Shown: piece after piece, positions 36,808 to 49,712 of the stretch
Layout of the letters: every line of letters begins with the position of its first letter
Numbering within the stretch: the stretch's first letter is position 1
Source of the DNA: Shinella yambaruensis
GTDB lineage: Bacteria; Pseudomonadota; Alphaproteobacteria; Rhizobiales; Rhizobiaceae
Direction: 5' to 3'
Assembly: GCF_022899355.1 (NCBI RefSeq)
Contig: NZ_JALJCK010000017.1
Coordinates: forward strand, 1 to 64,000
Length of the DNA stretch: 64,000 bases
Position numbers and translations under genes: made by a program
Notes under the pieces: model-generated
Seen by the model: the letters and a program-made list of their open reading frames with translations, nothing else
The model's database searches: none
What the model was told of the DNA's origin: nothing

Positions 36808-37005
36808 ATGCAAAGCGACAACGACAATCATGCCGACGGCCGGAAAGTGCTGCCGCCCGCCGCCCTGCGCGCCCTCCAGGAAGCCGAGGAGCGGCGCAAG
36901 GCCGCCCCGCAGGCCGAGCCCGCGCCGGAGATCGGCGGACGCGGCGGCGCCGACCCGGCACGCTTCGGGGACTGGGAGATCAAGGGCCGGGCGATCGATT
37001 TCTGA
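36808..37005 (+). CDS. DUF1674 / SdhAF4-like protein
   Basis: A 65-residue protein of the DUF1674 family, the family of succinate dehydrogenase assembly factor 4, which helps load or protect flavinylated SdhA. The hallmark is the C-terminus: GGRGGADPARFGDWEIKGRA ending in IDF, matching the GP-(E/D)-P-T-R-(Y/F)-G-D-W-E-x-K-G-R pattern. The N-terminal half is a charged helix. The start at 36808 (MQSDNDN) has GAAGGA 11 bases upstream; the ATG at 36796 is an alternative. No sdh genes are nearby. Confidence 0.88.
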   Translation: MQSDNDNHADGRKVLPPAALRALQEAEERRKAAPQAEPAPEIGGRGGADPARFGDWEIKGRAIDF

Positions 37006-37049
37006 GAGGAAATTCGGCGAGCGGCCGTGACACATCGCCTCCCTCTCCA

Positions 37050-37127
37050 TCGTCATGGTCAGGCTTGACCCGATCATCCACGGCCACGGGTGCCGCACGG
37101 ATCCTCGGGTCGAGCCCGAGGATGACG
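37050..37127. repeat. RPE-like intergenic mosaic, copy 4
   Basis: CGTCATGGTCAGGCTTGACC...ATCATCC followed, after a 20-base linker, by the stem ATCCTCGGG / CCCGAGGAT around TCGAG and GACG. Between convergent genes. Confidence 0.7.
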
Positions 37128-37186
37128 TAGAGAGCAGGAACGAAAACGGCGGCCAAATGGCCGCCGTTTCGCTTCATGCTTCAAAC

Positions 37187-39142
<1,956 letters not shown>

Positions 39143-39268
39143 GGATTCCTCCTCACTGCGCATAGGCGGGAAAGCCGCGTCTCCTCCAGCTCCCCGCATC
39201 TCCGTTGCCATACATATCAGGTCAAATCCCTCGGGCAATTAGACAAAAGGTCATTTGCGCTTGAAGAA

Positions 39269-39297
39269 TTGCATTTCTGCGACAGTGATTGTATAGA
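39269..39297 (+). promoter_or_regulatory. Promoter of trcR
   Basis: TTGCAT (39269-39274), 17-bp spacer, TATAGA (39292-39297), 78 bases before the ATG at 39375. It lies in the spacer shared with acs. Confidence 0.6.
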
Positions 39298-39374
39298 GGG
39301 CGCAATTCCCGGAACATAGTGGTTACACCCCACGGCCCGCGACACCGGCGCGGACGGACAGAAGGACTATATCC

Positions 39375-40076
39375 ATGGCTCAGCAGCTCCTCATGCCAAA
39401 GGCGACCGCGGTCTGGCTGGTCGACAACACGGCGCTGTCGTTCGACCAGATCGCCACATTCTGCAAACTGCACCCGCTCGAAGTGAAGGCGATCGCCGAC
39501 GGCGAATCGGCCCAGGGCATCAAGGGCCTCGACCCCATCTCGACCGGCCAGCTGTCGCGCGAAGAGATCGCCCGCGCCGAAGCCAATCCGAATCACAAGC
39601 TGAAGCTTTCCGAACCGAAGGTCCGCGTGCCGGAATCCAAGCGCAAGGGCCCGCGCTACACGCCGGTCTCCAAGCGCCAGGACCGCCCCAACGCCATTCT
39701 CTGGCTGGTACGCAACCATCCCGAACTGAAGGATGCGCAGATCTCGCGTCTCGTCGGCACGACCAAATCGACGATCGAGCAGATCCGCGAACGCACCCAC
39801 TGGAACTCGACCAACCTGACACCGATGGACCCCGTGACGCTGGGCCTGTGCTCGCAGATCGACCTCGACCTCGAAGTCGAACGCGCTTCGAAGGGCCGTC
39901 CGCTGCCGACCGCCGCCGAGCTCGGTGCGACGCTGGAATCCGCGCAGGAAACGGAAAAGCTGCCCTACAGCACCGACCGCGAGGACGAGAAGGAAATCGA
40001 CGCCGACGCCGTCTTCGCCAAGCTGAAGTCGCTGAAGTCGGCCACGCCGGACGAAGACGAGGACGACCGCTTCTAA
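39375..40076 (+). CDS. trcR: DUF1013 protein, TrcR-type cell-cycle regulator
   Basis: A 233-residue protein of DUF1013, a family close to confined to Alphaproteobacteria and named TrcR (transcription/cell-cycle regulator) in recent annotation. It has an N-terminal helix-turn-helix-like region (VWLVDNTALSFDQIATFCKL then EVKAIADGE) and a second one (ILWLVRNHPELKDAQISRLVGTTKSTIEQIRERTHW). The C-terminus is acidic (DEDEDDRF). No enzyme motif. The role given is family knowledge; DNA binding here is inference from the repeated helix-turn-helix pattern. Confidence 0.88.
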   Translation: MAQQLLMPKATAVWLVDNTALSFDQIATFCKLHPLEVKAIADGESAQGIKGLDPISTGQLSREEIARAEANPNHKLKLSEPKVRVPESKRKGPRYTPVSKRQDRPNAILWLVRNHPELKDAQISRLVGTTKSTIEQIRERTHWNSTNLTPMDPVTLGLCSQIDLDLEVERASKGRPLPTAAELGATLESAQETEKLPYSTDREDEKEIDADAVFAKLKSLKSATPDEDEDDRF

Positions 40077-40108
40077 GCCGCGCTCTTTTGAGGTGTTGCT
40101 CTCTCATC

Positions 40109-40184
40109 CGTCATGCTCGGGCTTGACCCGAGCATCCACCCGCCGCGGGTGAGGCGTAGATCCTCGGATTTAACCCGAGAATGA
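40109..40184. repeat. RPE-like intergenic mosaic, copy 5
   Basis: GTCATGCTCGGGCTTGACCC...GAGCATCCACC followed by ATCCTCGGATTTAACCCGAG and AATGAC. Between convergent trcR and prpE. Confidence 0.7.
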
Positions 40185-40216
40185 CAACAGTGGACGGTAA
40201 GGTCTATCATTTATGC

Positions 40217-40242
40217 AACCCGGCCTTTCGGCCGGGTTTTTT
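40217..40242. terminator. Rho-independent terminator between trcR and prpE
   Basis: A perfect stem AACCCGGCC (40217-40225) / GGCCGGGTT (40230-40238) with loop TTTC, followed by TTTT on the plus strand. Confidence 0.85.
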
Positions 40243-40247
40243 ACTAC

Positions 40248-42164
40248 TCAAACAATCCGCCGCCCGGACAGCACTTCAGCGATCTCATCCAGGATGGCCG
40301 GATCGTCGATGGTCGCCGGCATCTTCCAGTCCACCCCGTCGGCGATCTTCTGCATGGTGCCGCGCAGGATCTTTCCGGAACGTGTCTTCGGCAGGCGCTT
40401 CACGCAGATCGCCGTCTTGAAGGCGGCGACCGGGCCGATGCGCTCGCGCACGAGGCCCACCACCTCCTGCTCCACGAGCGATGATTCACGTGAAACACCG
40501 CTCTTCAGCACGAGGAAACCGGCCGGCAGCTGGCCTTTCAGCGCATCGGCGACGCCGATGACGGCGCATTCGGCGACATCCGGGTGGCTGGCGCAGACCT
40601 CCTCCATCGCTCCCGTCGAGAGACGGTGGCCGGCAACGTTGATGATATCGTCGGTGCGCGACATGATGAAGACGTAGCCGTCCTCGTCGACATAACCGGC
40701 ATCGGCGGTCTTGTAATAGCCCGGGAATTCCGAAAGGCAGGCCGAGCGGAACCGTTCGTCGGCATTCCAGAAGGTCGTCAGGCAGCCGGGGGGGAGGGGC
40801 AGCTTGATGGCGATGTTGCCGAGCGTGCCGGGCGAAACCTCATGGCCGGCATCGTCCAGCACATGCAGTTCGTAGCCCGGCATGGGCACGGTGGGGGAGC
40901 CGTGTTTCACGGGCAACTGGCCGAGGCCGAGCGGATTGCCGACGATCGCCCAACCGGTCTCCGTCTGCCACCAGTGATCGATGACCGGCACGCCGAGCAC
41001 CGCCTCGGCCCAGCGGATCGTGTCCGGATCGGCCCGCTCGCCGGCAAGGAAGAGCGCGCGCAGGCTGGAAGTGTCGTGCCGCTTGACGAGCGCGCCCTCC
41101 GGATCCTCCTTGCGGATGGCGCGGAAGGCCGTCGGGGCGGTGAAGAGCACCGAGACCTTGTAATCCTCCACCACGCGCCAGAAGGCGCCGGCATCCGGCG
41201 TGCCAACCGGCTTGCCCTCATAGAGCACCGTGGTGCTGCCGTTGAGAAGCGGCGCATAGACGATGTAGGAATGGCCGACGACCCAGCCGATATCCGACGC
41301 CGCCCAATAGACCTCGCCGCGCTCCACGCCGTAGAACGCCTGCATCGTCCAGGCGAGCGCGACCATGTGGCCGCCATTGTCGCGGATGACGCCCTTGGGC
41401 TGGCCGGTCGTGCCCGACGTATAGAGGATGTAGAGCGGATCGGTGGCCGCCAGCGGCGCACAGGGAATGACGCGCCCCGCATCCCGCGCCGCCGCAAGCG
41501 CGGGGCCGAGATCGACGTCGCGCCCCGCCTTCAGCTCCGCCGCCAGTTCCGGCCGCTGCAAGACGAGGCAGCGTTCCGGCTTGTGTGCAGCAAGCTCGAT
41601 CGCCGTATCCAGCAGCGGCTTGTAGGCGACCACGCGATTGGGCTCGATGCCGCAGCTTGCGGTGACGACGAGCTTGGCGGTGGAATCATCGATGCGCGCC
41701 GCAAGCTCGCTCGCGGCGAAGCCGCCGAACACCACCGAATGGATCGCCCCGATGCGCGCGCAGGCGAGCATGGCGAAGACCGCCTCGGGGATCATCGGCA
41801 TGTAGAGAATGACGCGGTCGCCCTTTTCCACGCCCTGATCGACGAGCACCGCCGCCATGGCGTTCACATGGGTGAGGAGTTCGTCGTAGCTGTAGCGCGC
41901 CTTGCGGCCGGTCACCGGGCTGTCATAGATCAGCGCGGCGTCCGCGCCATGCCCCGCCGCCACATGCCGGTCCACGCAATTGTGACAGGTATTGCCGACC
42001 GCATCGGGAAACCAGCGCCCATAGACGCCCTGCTCTCCGTCGAAAATATCCGCCGGTTCGCTGAACCAGTCGATTGCCCGGGCCGCCTCGGCCCAATGAC
42101 CCCTGTGGTCATTCTTCCACGCCCGATAGATCTCGGCATAGGTCTTCTGCATCGCATCCTCCAT
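40248..42164 (-). CDS. prpE: Propionyl-CoA synthetase (acyl-CoA synthetase, PrpE-like)
   Basis: A 638-residue AMP-forming acyl-CoA synthetase that differs from the nearby acs. KTYAEIYRAWKND...HWAEAARAIDWF at the N-terminus is the start typical of PrpE rather than Acs. YTSGTTGQPKGVIRDNGGH, WWQTETGWAIVGNP and the C-terminal TRSGKILRGTM (catalytic Lys) are present. Two start codons have good ribosome-binding sites: ATG 42164 (AGGAGG, 6 bases) and ATG 42152 (GGAGG, 5 bases). A parS site lies inside the gene. A mixed short-chain specificity cannot be excluded. Confidence 0.92.
   Translation of the reverse strand: MEDAMQKTYAEIYRAWKNDHRGHWAEAARAIDWFSEPADIFDGEQGVYGRWFPDAVGNTCHNCVDRHVAAGHGADAALIYDSPVTGRKARYSYDELLTHVNAMAAVLVDQGVEKGDRVILYMPMIPEAVFAMLACARIGAIHSVVFGGFAASELAARIDDSTAKLVVTASCGIEPNRVVAYKPLLDTAIELAAHKPERCLVLQRPELAAELKAGRDVDLGPALAAARDAGRVIPCAPLAATDPLYILYTSGTTGQPKGVIRDNGGHMVALAWTMQAFYGVERGEVYWAASDIGWVVGHSYIVYAPLLNGSTTVLYEGKPVGTPDAGAFWRVVEDYKVSVLFTAPTAFRAIRKEDPEGALVKRHDTSSLRALFLAGERADPDTIRWAEAVLGVPVIDHWWQTETGWAIVGNPLGLGQLPVKHGSPTVPMPGYELHVLDDAGHEVSPGTLGNIAIKLPLPPGCLTTFWNADERFRSACLSEFPGYYKTADAGYVDEDGYVFIMSRTDDIINVAGHRLSTGAMEEVCASHPDVAECAVIGVADALKGQLPAGFLVLKSGVSRESSLVEQEVVGLVRERIGPVAAFKTAICVKRLPKTRSGKILRGTMQKIADGVDWKMPATIDDPAILDEIAEVLSGRRIV
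40482..40497. promoter_or_regulatory. parS: parS site 2 (inside prpE)
   Basis: TGATTCACGTGAAACA, one mismatch from consensus. On the minus strand it encodes V-S-R-E-S of PrpE. Confidence 0.75.
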
Positions 42165-42286
42165 GTCCGGCCTCCTGAAACGGCCGGCTCCTCCAGAAGG
42201 AAGAATAGGAGAGGACGATGCATCGGAAAAGCCAGACGAAAGCCTCAAGCGGCACATCGCCTCTTGCGCTTCGTCAAGCGAGGATG

Positions 42287-42946
42287 TCAGCGCGTTCCGA
42301 AAATCGCCGAACCGACGCGCACGCTGGTCGCACCGAAGCCGATGGCGACATCATAGTCGCCGGACATGCCCATCGACAGCCGATCGAGATTGCAGCGTTC
42401 GGCGAGCTTGGCGAGCAAGGCGAAATGCGGGCCTGGATTCTCGTCCGCCGGCGGAATGCACATCAGCCCCTCGATGGTGAGGCCGAGCTCGTCGCGGCAG
42501 AGGGCGACGAAGGCGACCGTATCGTCCGGCGCGATGCCGGCCTTCTGCGGTTCAAGCCCGGTATTGACCTGGACATAGAGCCGCAAGGCGCGCCCCTGCC
42601 GCGCCATTTCGGCGGCGATCGCGCGGGCGATCTTTTCCCGGTCCACCGTCTCGATGACATCGAAGAGCGCCACGGCCTCGGCCGTCTTGTTGGATTGCAG
42701 CGGGCCGATCAGGTGAAGCTCGATGCCGGCCGCCTCGGCGCGCAGCGCGGGCCACTTGCCTTGGGCCTCCTGCACGCGGTTCTCGCCGAACACCCGCTGG
42801 CCGGCCGCGATCGCCGGGCGAATCGCCTCGGCATCGAAGGTTTTCGAGACCGCCACCAGCGTCACCGCCTCGGGCCTGCGGCCGGCCTCGGCAGCCGCCT
42901 TGCGCATCCGGTTGCGAACGTCTTCGAGACGGTCCTGAAGGTCCAT
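42287..42946 (-). CDS. yggS: YggS family PLP-binding protein
   Basis: A 219-residue member of the YggS/PLPBP family, which binds pyridoxal 5'-phosphate without a known enzyme activity and keeps B6 and amino-acid pools in balance. [19 protein letters not shown] holds the PLP lysine; [39 protein letters not shown] and [28 protein letters not shown] are the usual blocks. The ATG at 42946 has GGAG 7 bases upstream; 42952 is the alternative. A very long open frame continues upstream opposite leuS but is not coding. Confidence 0.95.
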   Translation of the reverse strand: MDLQDRLEDVRNRMRKAAAEAGRRPEAVTLVAVSKTFDAEAIRPAIAAGQRVFGENRVQEAQGKWPALRAEAAGIELHLIGPLQSNKTAEAVALFDVIETVDREKIARAIAAEMARQGRALRLYVQVNTGLEPQKAGIAPDDTVAFVALCRDELGLTIEGLMCIPPADENPGPHFALLAKLAERCNLDRLSMGMSGDYDVAIGFGATSVRVGSAIFGTR

Positions 42947-43144
42947 GCTCATTCTCCATCGGCATCTGGTTCCGGACCTAGCGAAATCGACGCGGTTTGC
43001 CAAGCGTGCGCATGCCGCATCTCTTTGGCCCGGGGGCTGGAAAACTTGACGCTTCGGCGGTTTCATGATGAAGGTCTCGGCACCATATTCGCATGGGCGC
43101 ACCGCCCTCCAAGACTCCCAAAAGACTTCCGGAACATCAAAGAC

Positions 43145-45775
43145 ATGGCCACCGAACGTTACAATCCGCGCGATGCCGAACCCCGCTGGCAGGCAAAATG
43201 GAACGACGACAGCGTCTTCCTGACCAATAACGACGACCCGCGCGAAAAGTACTACGTGCTCGAGATGTTCCCCTACCCGTCGGGCCGCATCCATATGGGC
43301 CATGTGCGCAACTATGCGATGGGCGACGTCGTCGCGCGCTACAAGCGCGCCCGCGGCTACAACGTGCTGCATCCGATGGGCTGGGACGCCTTCGGCATGC
43401 CCGCCGAGAACGCCGCCATGCAGAACAAGGTGCACCCCAAGGGCTGGACCTATGACAACATCGCGACCATGCGCAACCAGTTGAAGTCCATGGGCCTGTC
43501 GCTGGACTGGTCGCGCGAATTCGCCACCTGCGACGTGGAATATTACCACCGCCAGCAGCACCTCTTCCTCGACTTCCTGGAAAAGGGCCTCGTCTACCGC
43601 AAGCAGTCCAAGGTGAACTGGGACCCGGTCGACCATACGGTGCTTGCCAACGAGCAGGTCATCGACGGCCGCGGCTGGCGCTCCGGCGCGCTCGTCGAGC
43701 AGCGCGAGCTGACCCAGTGGTTCTTCCGCATCACCGATTTCAGCCAGGACCTGCTCGATTCGCTGGAAACGCTCGACCAGTGGCCTGAAAAAGTCCGCCT
43801 GATGCAGAAGAACTGGATCGGCCGTTCCGAAGGCATGCTGGTGCGCTGGGAAATTTCCGAAGGCGCGGGCCTGACGGGCGAAAAGGACGTCACCGTTTAC
43901 ACGACCCGTCCCGACACGCTGTTCGGCGCCTCCTTCATCGCCATCTCCGCCGACCACCCGCTTGCCCGCGAGGCGTCTGCGAAGAACCCCGAGATCATGG
44001 CGTTCGCCGAGGAATGCCGCCGCGCCAGCACCTCGCTCGCGGCGCTGGAAACGGCGGAGAAGAAAGGCATGGACACCGGCATCCGCGTGCGCCATCCCTT
44101 CGACGCGGCCTGGGAGCTCCCCGTCTACATCGCCAACTTCGTGCTGATGGACTACGGCACGGGCGCCATCTTCGGCTGCCCCTCCGGCGACCAGCGCGAC
44201 CTCGACTTCGCCCGCAAATATAACCTGCCGGTCGTGCCCGTCGTCATGCCGAAGGATGGCGACGCGGCCACCTTCACCATTGCCGACGAGGCCTATGTCG
44301 GCGACGGCGTAATGATCAATTCCGGCTTCCTCGACGGCCTTGGCACCGAGGAAGCCTTCGAGGAGGTCGCGAACCGCCTCTCCGCCATCACGCTCGGCAA
44401 CGCCCCGCAGGGCGAGCGCAAGGTGAACTTTCGCCTGCGCGACTGGGGTATTTCGCGCCAGCGCTACTGGGGCTGCCCGATCCCGGTCATCCATTGCGAG
44501 CAGTGCGGCGTGGTGCCCGTGCCGAAGGCCGACCTGCCGGTCAAGCTGCCCGACGACGTCACCTTCGACAAGCCGGGCAACCCGCTCGACCGCCATCCGA
44601 CCTGGCGCCACGTCGCCTGCCCGCAGTGCGGCGGGGACGCCCGCCGCGAAACGGACACGATGGACACCTTCGTCGATTCGTCCTGGTACTTCGCCCGCTT
44701 CACCGCCCCGTGGGAAAACGACCCGACGGATCCCGCCGCCGCCAACGCCTGGCTGCCGGTCGACCAGTATATCGGCGGCATCGAGCATGCGATCCTGCAC
44801 CTGCTCTATTCGCGCTTCTTCACCCGCGCCATGCAGGTTTCCGGCCATCTCGACCTGAAGGAGCCCTTCAAGGGTCTCTTCACCCAGGGCATGGTGGTGC
44901 ACGAGACCTACAGCCGCAGCGTCGCCGACAAGCGCGAATGGGTGACGCCCGCCGAAATCCGCATCGAGGAGGAGGGCGGCAAGCGCCGCGCGGTCCATCT
45001 CGAATCCGGCGAAGAAATCGCCATCGGCTCGATCGAGAAGATGTCGAAGTCGAAGAAGAACGTCGTCGATCCGGATGACATCATCGCCTCCTACGGCGCC
45101 GATACCGCCCGCTTCTTCGTGCTCTCCGACTCCCCGCCGGACCGCGACGTCATCTGGTCGGAAGCCGGCGTCGAAGGGGCCCATCGCTTCGTCCAGCGCG
45201 TCTGGCGCCTCGTTTCCGAGGCAGCGCCGGCCCTGAAGGCCGCGGAAAGCCGTCCCGGCACGGAGGGCGAGGCACTCGCCGTCTCGCAGGTCGCGCACAA
45301 GACGCTGAAGGCCGTGCAGGCCGATTACGACAAGCTCGCCTTCAACAAGGCCGTCGCGCGCATCTACGAATTCGTCAACGCGCTCGCCGCGCCGCTCACC
45401 GTCGCCGCTGCCGGCAAGGCCTCGCCAGACCTCGCAGCCGCCCTGCGCGAAGCCGTCGGCATCCTGATCCGCGTCGTCGCCCCCATGACGCCGCATCTGG
45501 CCGAAGAATGCTGGCGCGAGATCGGCGGAGAAGGCCTCGTCGCCAACACACCTTGGCCCTCCTACGAAGACCGCCTCGTCGCCGACGACGAGATCACGCT
45601 GCCCGTGCAGATCAACGGCAAGAAGCGTGCGGATTTGACAATCGCCCGCGATGCGGACCAGACTGCCGTCCAGGCGGCCGTTCTGGCGCTCGAGGCGGTC
45701 CAGGCCGTGCTCGCCGGCCAGCAGCCCAAGAAGATCATCGTCGTACCGCAGAGGATCGTGAATGTTGTTGTCTGA
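43145..45775 (+). CDS. leuS: Leucyl-tRNA synthetase
   Basis: Charges tRNA-Leu. The 876-residue class I synthetase has the HIGH motif as H50-M-G-H53, the editing (CP1) domain inserted in the Rossmann fold (about 230-430, with [12 protein letters not shown]), a zinc-like Cys cluster (CEQCG ... CPQCGG, about 450-500), and KMSKS at 632-636. The C-terminus ends in the tRNA-binding domain. It overlaps lptE by 14 bases. Confidence 0.98.
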   Translation: MATERYNPRDAEPRWQAKWNDDSVFLTNNDDPREKYYVLEMFPYPSGRIHMGHVRNYAMGDVVARYKRARGYNVLHPMGWDAFGMPAENAAMQNKVHPKGWTYDNIATMRNQLKSMGLSLDWSREFATCDVEYYHRQQHLFLDFLEKGLVYRKQSKVNWDPVDHTVLANEQVIDGRGWRSGALVEQRELTQWFFRITDFSQDLLDSLETLDQWPEKVRLMQKNWIGRSEGMLVRWEISEGAGLTGEKDVTVYTTRPDTLFGASFIAISADHPLAREASAKNPEIMAFAEECRRASTSLAALETAEKKGMDTGIRVRHPFDAAWELPVYIANFVLMDYGTGAIFGCPSGDQRDLDFARKYNLPVVPVVMPKDGDAATFTIADEAYVGDGVMINSGFLDGLGTEEAFEEVANRLSAITLGNAPQGERKVNFRLRDWGISRQRYWGCPIPVIHCEQCGVVPVPKADLPVKLPDDVTFDKPGNPLDRHPTWRHVACPQCGGDARRETDTMDTFVDSSWYFARFTAPWENDPTDPAAANAWLPVDQYIGGIEHAILHLLYSRFFTRAMQVSGHLDLKEPFKGLFTQGMVVHETYSRSVADKREWVTPAEIRIEEEGGKRRAVHLESGEEIAIGSIEKMSKSKKNVVDPDDIIASYGADTARFFVLSDSPPDRDVIWSEAGVEGAHRFVQRVWRLVSEAAPALKAAESRPGTEGEALAVSQVAHKTLKAVQADYDKLAFNKAVARIYEFVNALAAPLTVAAAGKASPDLAAALREAVGILIRVVAPMTPHLAEECWREIGGEGLVANTPWPSYEDRLVADDEITLPVQINGKKRADLTIARDADQTAVQAAVLALEAVQAVLAGQQPKKIIVVPQRIVNVVV

Positions 45776-46286
45776 CGGAACCGGCCTTTCCCGGTTCGCA
45801 AAGGCGTTCGCCGGCATCGCCATCCTCGGCGTCGTCGCCGGCTGCCAGGTGCGGCCGCTGTATTCCACGCCCGCCGGCACGGAGGGCAAGCTTGCCTCCG
45901 TGGCCATCTCGAAGGCCGACGACCGCGTGGAACAAAGGGTCCGCAATGAGCTGATCTTCCTCTTCTCCGGCGGCGGCGGCGAGACGCAGAGCGCGCTCTA
46001 CCACCTCGAGCTCAATGTCGCCGTCCGCAAGGTCGGCGTGCTGCTCGACGTGCGCGACGACATTCCCCGCGCCGGCCGCATCGTCGTCTCGGCCGACTAC
46101 AATCTCGTGCAGACCGACTCCGGCGAAACATTGGCGTCCGGAAAGCGCTCCACCGTCGCGCTCGTCGATTATCCCGTGCAGGAATTCGCCAAGCTGCGCG
46201 CCGTGCGGGACGCCGAGGATCGTGCTGCCCGCGAGCTGGCGGAGCTGATCCGCGCGGATGTCGCGTCGGCGCTCGGCCGTCGCTGA
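45762..46286 (+). CDS. lptE: LPS assembly lipoprotein LptE
   Basis: A 174-residue outer-membrane lipoprotein that plugs LptD and helps insert lipopolysaccharide. The signal peptide ends in the lipobox GVVAGC with Cys28 as the lipidated residue. RPLYSTPAG right after it is typical of alphaproteobacterial LptE. GAGG lies 7 bases before the ATG, which is 14 bases inside leuS. The leuS-lptE-holA order is conserved in proteobacteria. Confidence 0.93.
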   Translation: MLLSDGTGLSRFAKAFAGIAILGVVAGCQVRPLYSTPAGTEGKLASVAISKADDRVEQRVRNELIFLFSGGGGETQSALYHLELNVAVRKVGVLLDVRDDIPRAGRIVVSADYNLVQTDSGETLASGKRSTVALVDYPVQEFAKLRAVRDAEDRAARELAELIRADVASALGRR

Positions 46287-46293
46287 GCCGGCT

Positions 46294-47328
46294 ATGGCCG
46301 AAGTCAAGTCGCACGAGTTCGACGGTTTCCTGAAGCGCAAACCGCTGCCCGTGCGGCTGTTCCTCGTCTATGGTCCCGATCGGGGCCTGGTTTCCGAGCG
46401 GGCGGCCGCACTGGCGGCGGTCAGCGGCGTCGATCTCAACGACGCCTTTTCCGTCGTGAAACTCGATGCTGGCGAGGTCGGCAGCCAGCCGGGCCGGCTT
46501 ATCGACGAGATGAACGCCATCGGCCTCTTCGGCGGCGACCGCCTCGTCTGGGTCCGCAATGCCGGCAGCGAGAAGGGTCTTTCCGACGCGCTGGAAATCC
46601 TTTCCAAGATGCCGGCCGGGCCATCCACGCTGATCATCGAGGCAGGTGACCTGAAGAAGGGCGCCGGACTGCGCAAGGCGGCCGAATCCGGTTCCGCAGT
46701 CGTCGCTATCCCCTGTTACGCCGATGACGGACGTGCCCTGCAGGCACTCATCGATCAGGAGCTCGCCGCCGAGGGCTTGCGCATTTCCCCCGCAGCCCGT
46801 TCACGCCTGGTGGAAACCATCGGCGGCGACCGGCTCGCCTCGCGCAACGAGGTGCGCAAGCTTGCGCTCTATTGCCGTGGCAGGGAACTGATCGAGGAGC
46901 AGGATGTCGAGGAGATCGTCGGCGATGCCAGCGCGATCTCGACGGACGATGCCGTCGATGCCATTCTCAAGGGCGACAAGGACGGTTTCCTGCACGCCAT
47001 CCAGAAGATCGTTTCCTCCAAGACGCCGGTCTTCCTGGTGCTGCAGGGTTGCCTTCGGCAGTTCCAGCTTCTGGAGCTGATGCGCGCGGAAATGGATGAA
47101 AAACGCGCACCGGCCGCCCAAGCCATGGCGACCCTTGGCCGCCATCTGCATTTCCGTCGCAAGCCGATCGTCGAAAATGCCCTGAAAACCTGGACGGGGC
47201 CGGCGATCCGGCGCGAAACGCAACGCCTGCAGGCTGCTATCCTGCAAAGCCGGCAACGCCCGGCCTTGGAGGACACGATCGCCATGCAGACGATGCTGGC
47301 GACCGTGCTTCAATCCGCGCGGCGTTGA
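46294..47328 (+). CDS. holA: DNA polymerase III, delta subunit
   Basis: The delta subunit opens the beta sliding clamp within the clamp loader. The protein is 344 residues. FLVYGPDRGLVSERAAAL at the N-terminus, LIDEMNAIGLFGGDRLVWVRN, the SRLVETIGGDRLASRNEVRKLALY segment and a C-terminal helical domain match HolA. The ATG at 46294 lies 8 bases after the lptE stop; a start at 46258 would overlap it and adds non-family residues. Confidence 0.95.
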   Translation: MAEVKSHEFDGFLKRKPLPVRLFLVYGPDRGLVSERAAALAAVSGVDLNDAFSVVKLDAGEVGSQPGRLIDEMNAIGLFGGDRLVWVRNAGSEKGLSDALEILSKMPAGPSTLIIEAGDLKKGAGLRKAAESGSAVVAIPCYADDGRALQALIDQELAAEGLRISPAARSRLVETIGGDRLASRNEVRKLALYCRGRELIEEQDVEEIVGDASAISTDDAVDAILKGDKDGFLHAIQKIVSSKTPVFLVLQGCLRQFQLLELMRAEMDEKRAPAAQAMATLGRHLHFRRKPIVENALKTWTGPAIRRETQRLQAAILQSRQRPALEDTIAMQTMLATVLQSARR

Positions 47329-47353
47329 ATCCGGCTAAGGATGTTACCGCCGG

Positions 47354-48244
47354 TTACCGCCGCTCAAGAAGCCGGCAGATTTCCTCGAGCTGCTCGAGCG
47401 TCTTGTAAGCAATTCGCAGCTGCCCGCCGTTTCCCTTGTGATTGACGGTCACATCGAGGCCCAGCACGTCCGACAGCGTGCGCTCCAGCGCCAGCGTATC
47501 GGCATCCTTCTCGTCCTTGCGCGGCGCCTGGCCGTGATTGGGATCGCCCTGCGCCTTGATATCGTTCTGTGCAAGACGTTCCGCGTCACGCACCGACATG
47601 CCCTTCGCCACGACGGTCTTTGCCAGGGCGACAGGATCGGAGGTCGGGATGAGCGCACGCGCATGGCCGGCCGATAGCGAACCGGAGGCCAGCATGTCGC
47701 GCACCGGTTCCGGCAGCTTGAGCAGGCGAAGGCTGTTTGCCACATGGCTGCGGCTCTTGCCGATGATCTCGCCGAGATCGTTTTGCGTGTAACCGTGATC
47801 GGCGATCAGCAGCTCATAGCCCATCGCCTCTTCCAGCGGATTGAGGTCGGAGCGCTGTACGTTCTCCACGATGGCGATTTCCAGCGCCGTGCGGTCGTCC
47901 ACGTCGCGAATGATGACCGGAATGTCGATCAGCCCCGCCAGCTGCGCGGCGCGCCAGCGGCGCTCGCCGGCGATGATCTCGTAGCGACTGTCGGCCGTGG
48001 TGCGCACGACGACCGGCTGAACGATGCCGTGCTGGCGAATGGACGAGGCCAGATCCTGCAGCTCCGATTCGTCAAAATAGCGCCGCGGATTGCGCGGATT
48101 GCGACCGACGAATTCGATCGGAACCAGGCGATCGGGATTGACCGCCGGGCGCTCGCCGACATCGGCGGCGGGCAGCTGGTCCATTTCACCGATCAAGGCG
48201 GCGAGGCCGCGGCCAAGGCGCCGCTTCGAGTTGTCTTCATTCAT
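47354..48244 (-). CDS. parB: Chromosome-partitioning protein ParB
   Basis: Binds parS and spreads on DNA as a CTP-dependent clamp. The 296-residue protein starts with basic KRRLGRGLAALIG, then the CTP-binding domain (about 40-135) with GERRWRAAQLAG and ENVQRSDLNPLEEA, the helix-turn-helix (TQNDLGEIIGKSRSHVANSLRLL) and a C-terminal dimerisation domain. It follows parA on the minus strand with 24 bases between them. Six parS-like sites are in the window. Confidence 0.98.
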   Translation of the reverse strand: MNEDNSKRRLGRGLAALIGEMDQLPAADVGERPAVNPDRLVPIEFVGRNPRNPRRYFDESELQDLASSIRQHGIVQPVVVRTTADSRYEIIAGERRWRAAQLAGLIDIPVIIRDVDDRTALEIAIVENVQRSDLNPLEEAMGYELLIADHGYTQNDLGEIIGKSRSHVANSLRLLKLPEPVRDMLASGSLSAGHARALIPTSDPVALAKTVVAKGMSVRDAERLAQNDIKAQGDPNHGQAPRKDEKDADTLALERTLSDVLGLDVTVNHKGNGGQLRIAYKTLEQLEEICRLLERR

Positions 48245-48268
48245 CGGTTCTACTCACGGATACTGAAA

Positions 48269-49063
<795 letters not shown>

Positions 49064-49076
49064 GGGCATCCGCCAA

Positions 49077-49712
49077 TCACTCGCGTCTTCGCGAAAGCTT
49101 CGAGAGTTCGAGCACCACGGAATCCGGCTCGACGACACTGGCATGTTTTACCAGATCGAATCTCCACCGACCAAGCGCTTTATCGACCTCGCGCTGGTAA
49201 TCCCGGCCTTTATGAAGGAAAAACCGTAGATCCGGATTACGCTCGGCCCATGGCCAGCCGAAATCCATCAGGAGATCGAGGTCCGCCAAGGCCCGGGCGG
49301 AGATCGCGTCGCAATGGGCGATTGCCGCCGGCGCCTCTTCGATGCGAATCGCATGCACCGACGCGCGCGCACCGGTTTCGCGGATAGCCGTTCGCAGGAA
49401 GGCGGCCTTCTTGTTGTTGCTTTCGATGAGATGAACCCATCCGTCTCCCGCGCCGGCCAGCAGAATACCCGTGACAATGCCCGGGAAACCGCCCCCGCTG
49501 CCGAGATCCGCCCAAATCCGCGGCCCAGAATATAGGGCATAGATCTGCATGCTATCGACAACATGGCGGCTCCAGACTTCCGCTAAGGTCGAGGGAGCCA
49601 CCAGATTGATGGTCTTCGCCCACTTCTGAAAAAGCGCAACGAAGGCGTTCAGCCTGTCCTCGGTTTCACGTGAAACATTCAGCGCGGCAAATTCGCGGGG
49701 CAAAGGCTTCAT
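49077..49712 (-). CDS. rsmG: 16S rRNA (guanine(527)-N7)-methyltransferase
   Basis: Makes m7G527 in 16S rRNA; loss gives low-level streptomycin resistance in many bacteria. The 211-residue protein has [14 protein letters not shown] (SAM motif I), [13 protein letters not shown] and [14 protein letters not shown]. Near the N-terminus NVSRET is encoded by a parS site. The ATG overlaps the mnmG stop (ATGA, 49709-49712). Confidence 0.97.
   Translation of the reverse strand: MKPLPREFAALNVSRETEDRLNAFVALFQKWAKTINLVAPSTLAEVWSRHVVDSMQIYALYSGPRIWADLGSGGGFPGIVTGILLAGAGDGWVHLIESNNKKAAFLRTAIRETGARASVHAIRIEEAPAAIAHCDAISARALADLDLLMDFGWPWAERNPDLRFFLHKGRDYQREVDKALGRWRFDLVKHASVVEPDSVVLELSKLSRRRE
49662..49677. 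promoter_or_regulatory. parS: parS site 3 (inside rsmG)
   Basis: GGTTTCACGTGAAACA: the inner 14-bp palindrome GTTTCACGTGAAAC is perfect. On the minus strand it encodes V-S-R-E-T of RsmG. Confidence 0.88.

Noticed and set aside
42953-45946. Minus-strand open frame of about 1000 codons opposite leuS, fused in frame to yggS
   Set aside because: It is the shadow of leuS caused by high GC at third positions. It is rich in Arg, Gly, Asp and Ala with no motif, and leuS on the other strand is unmistakable.
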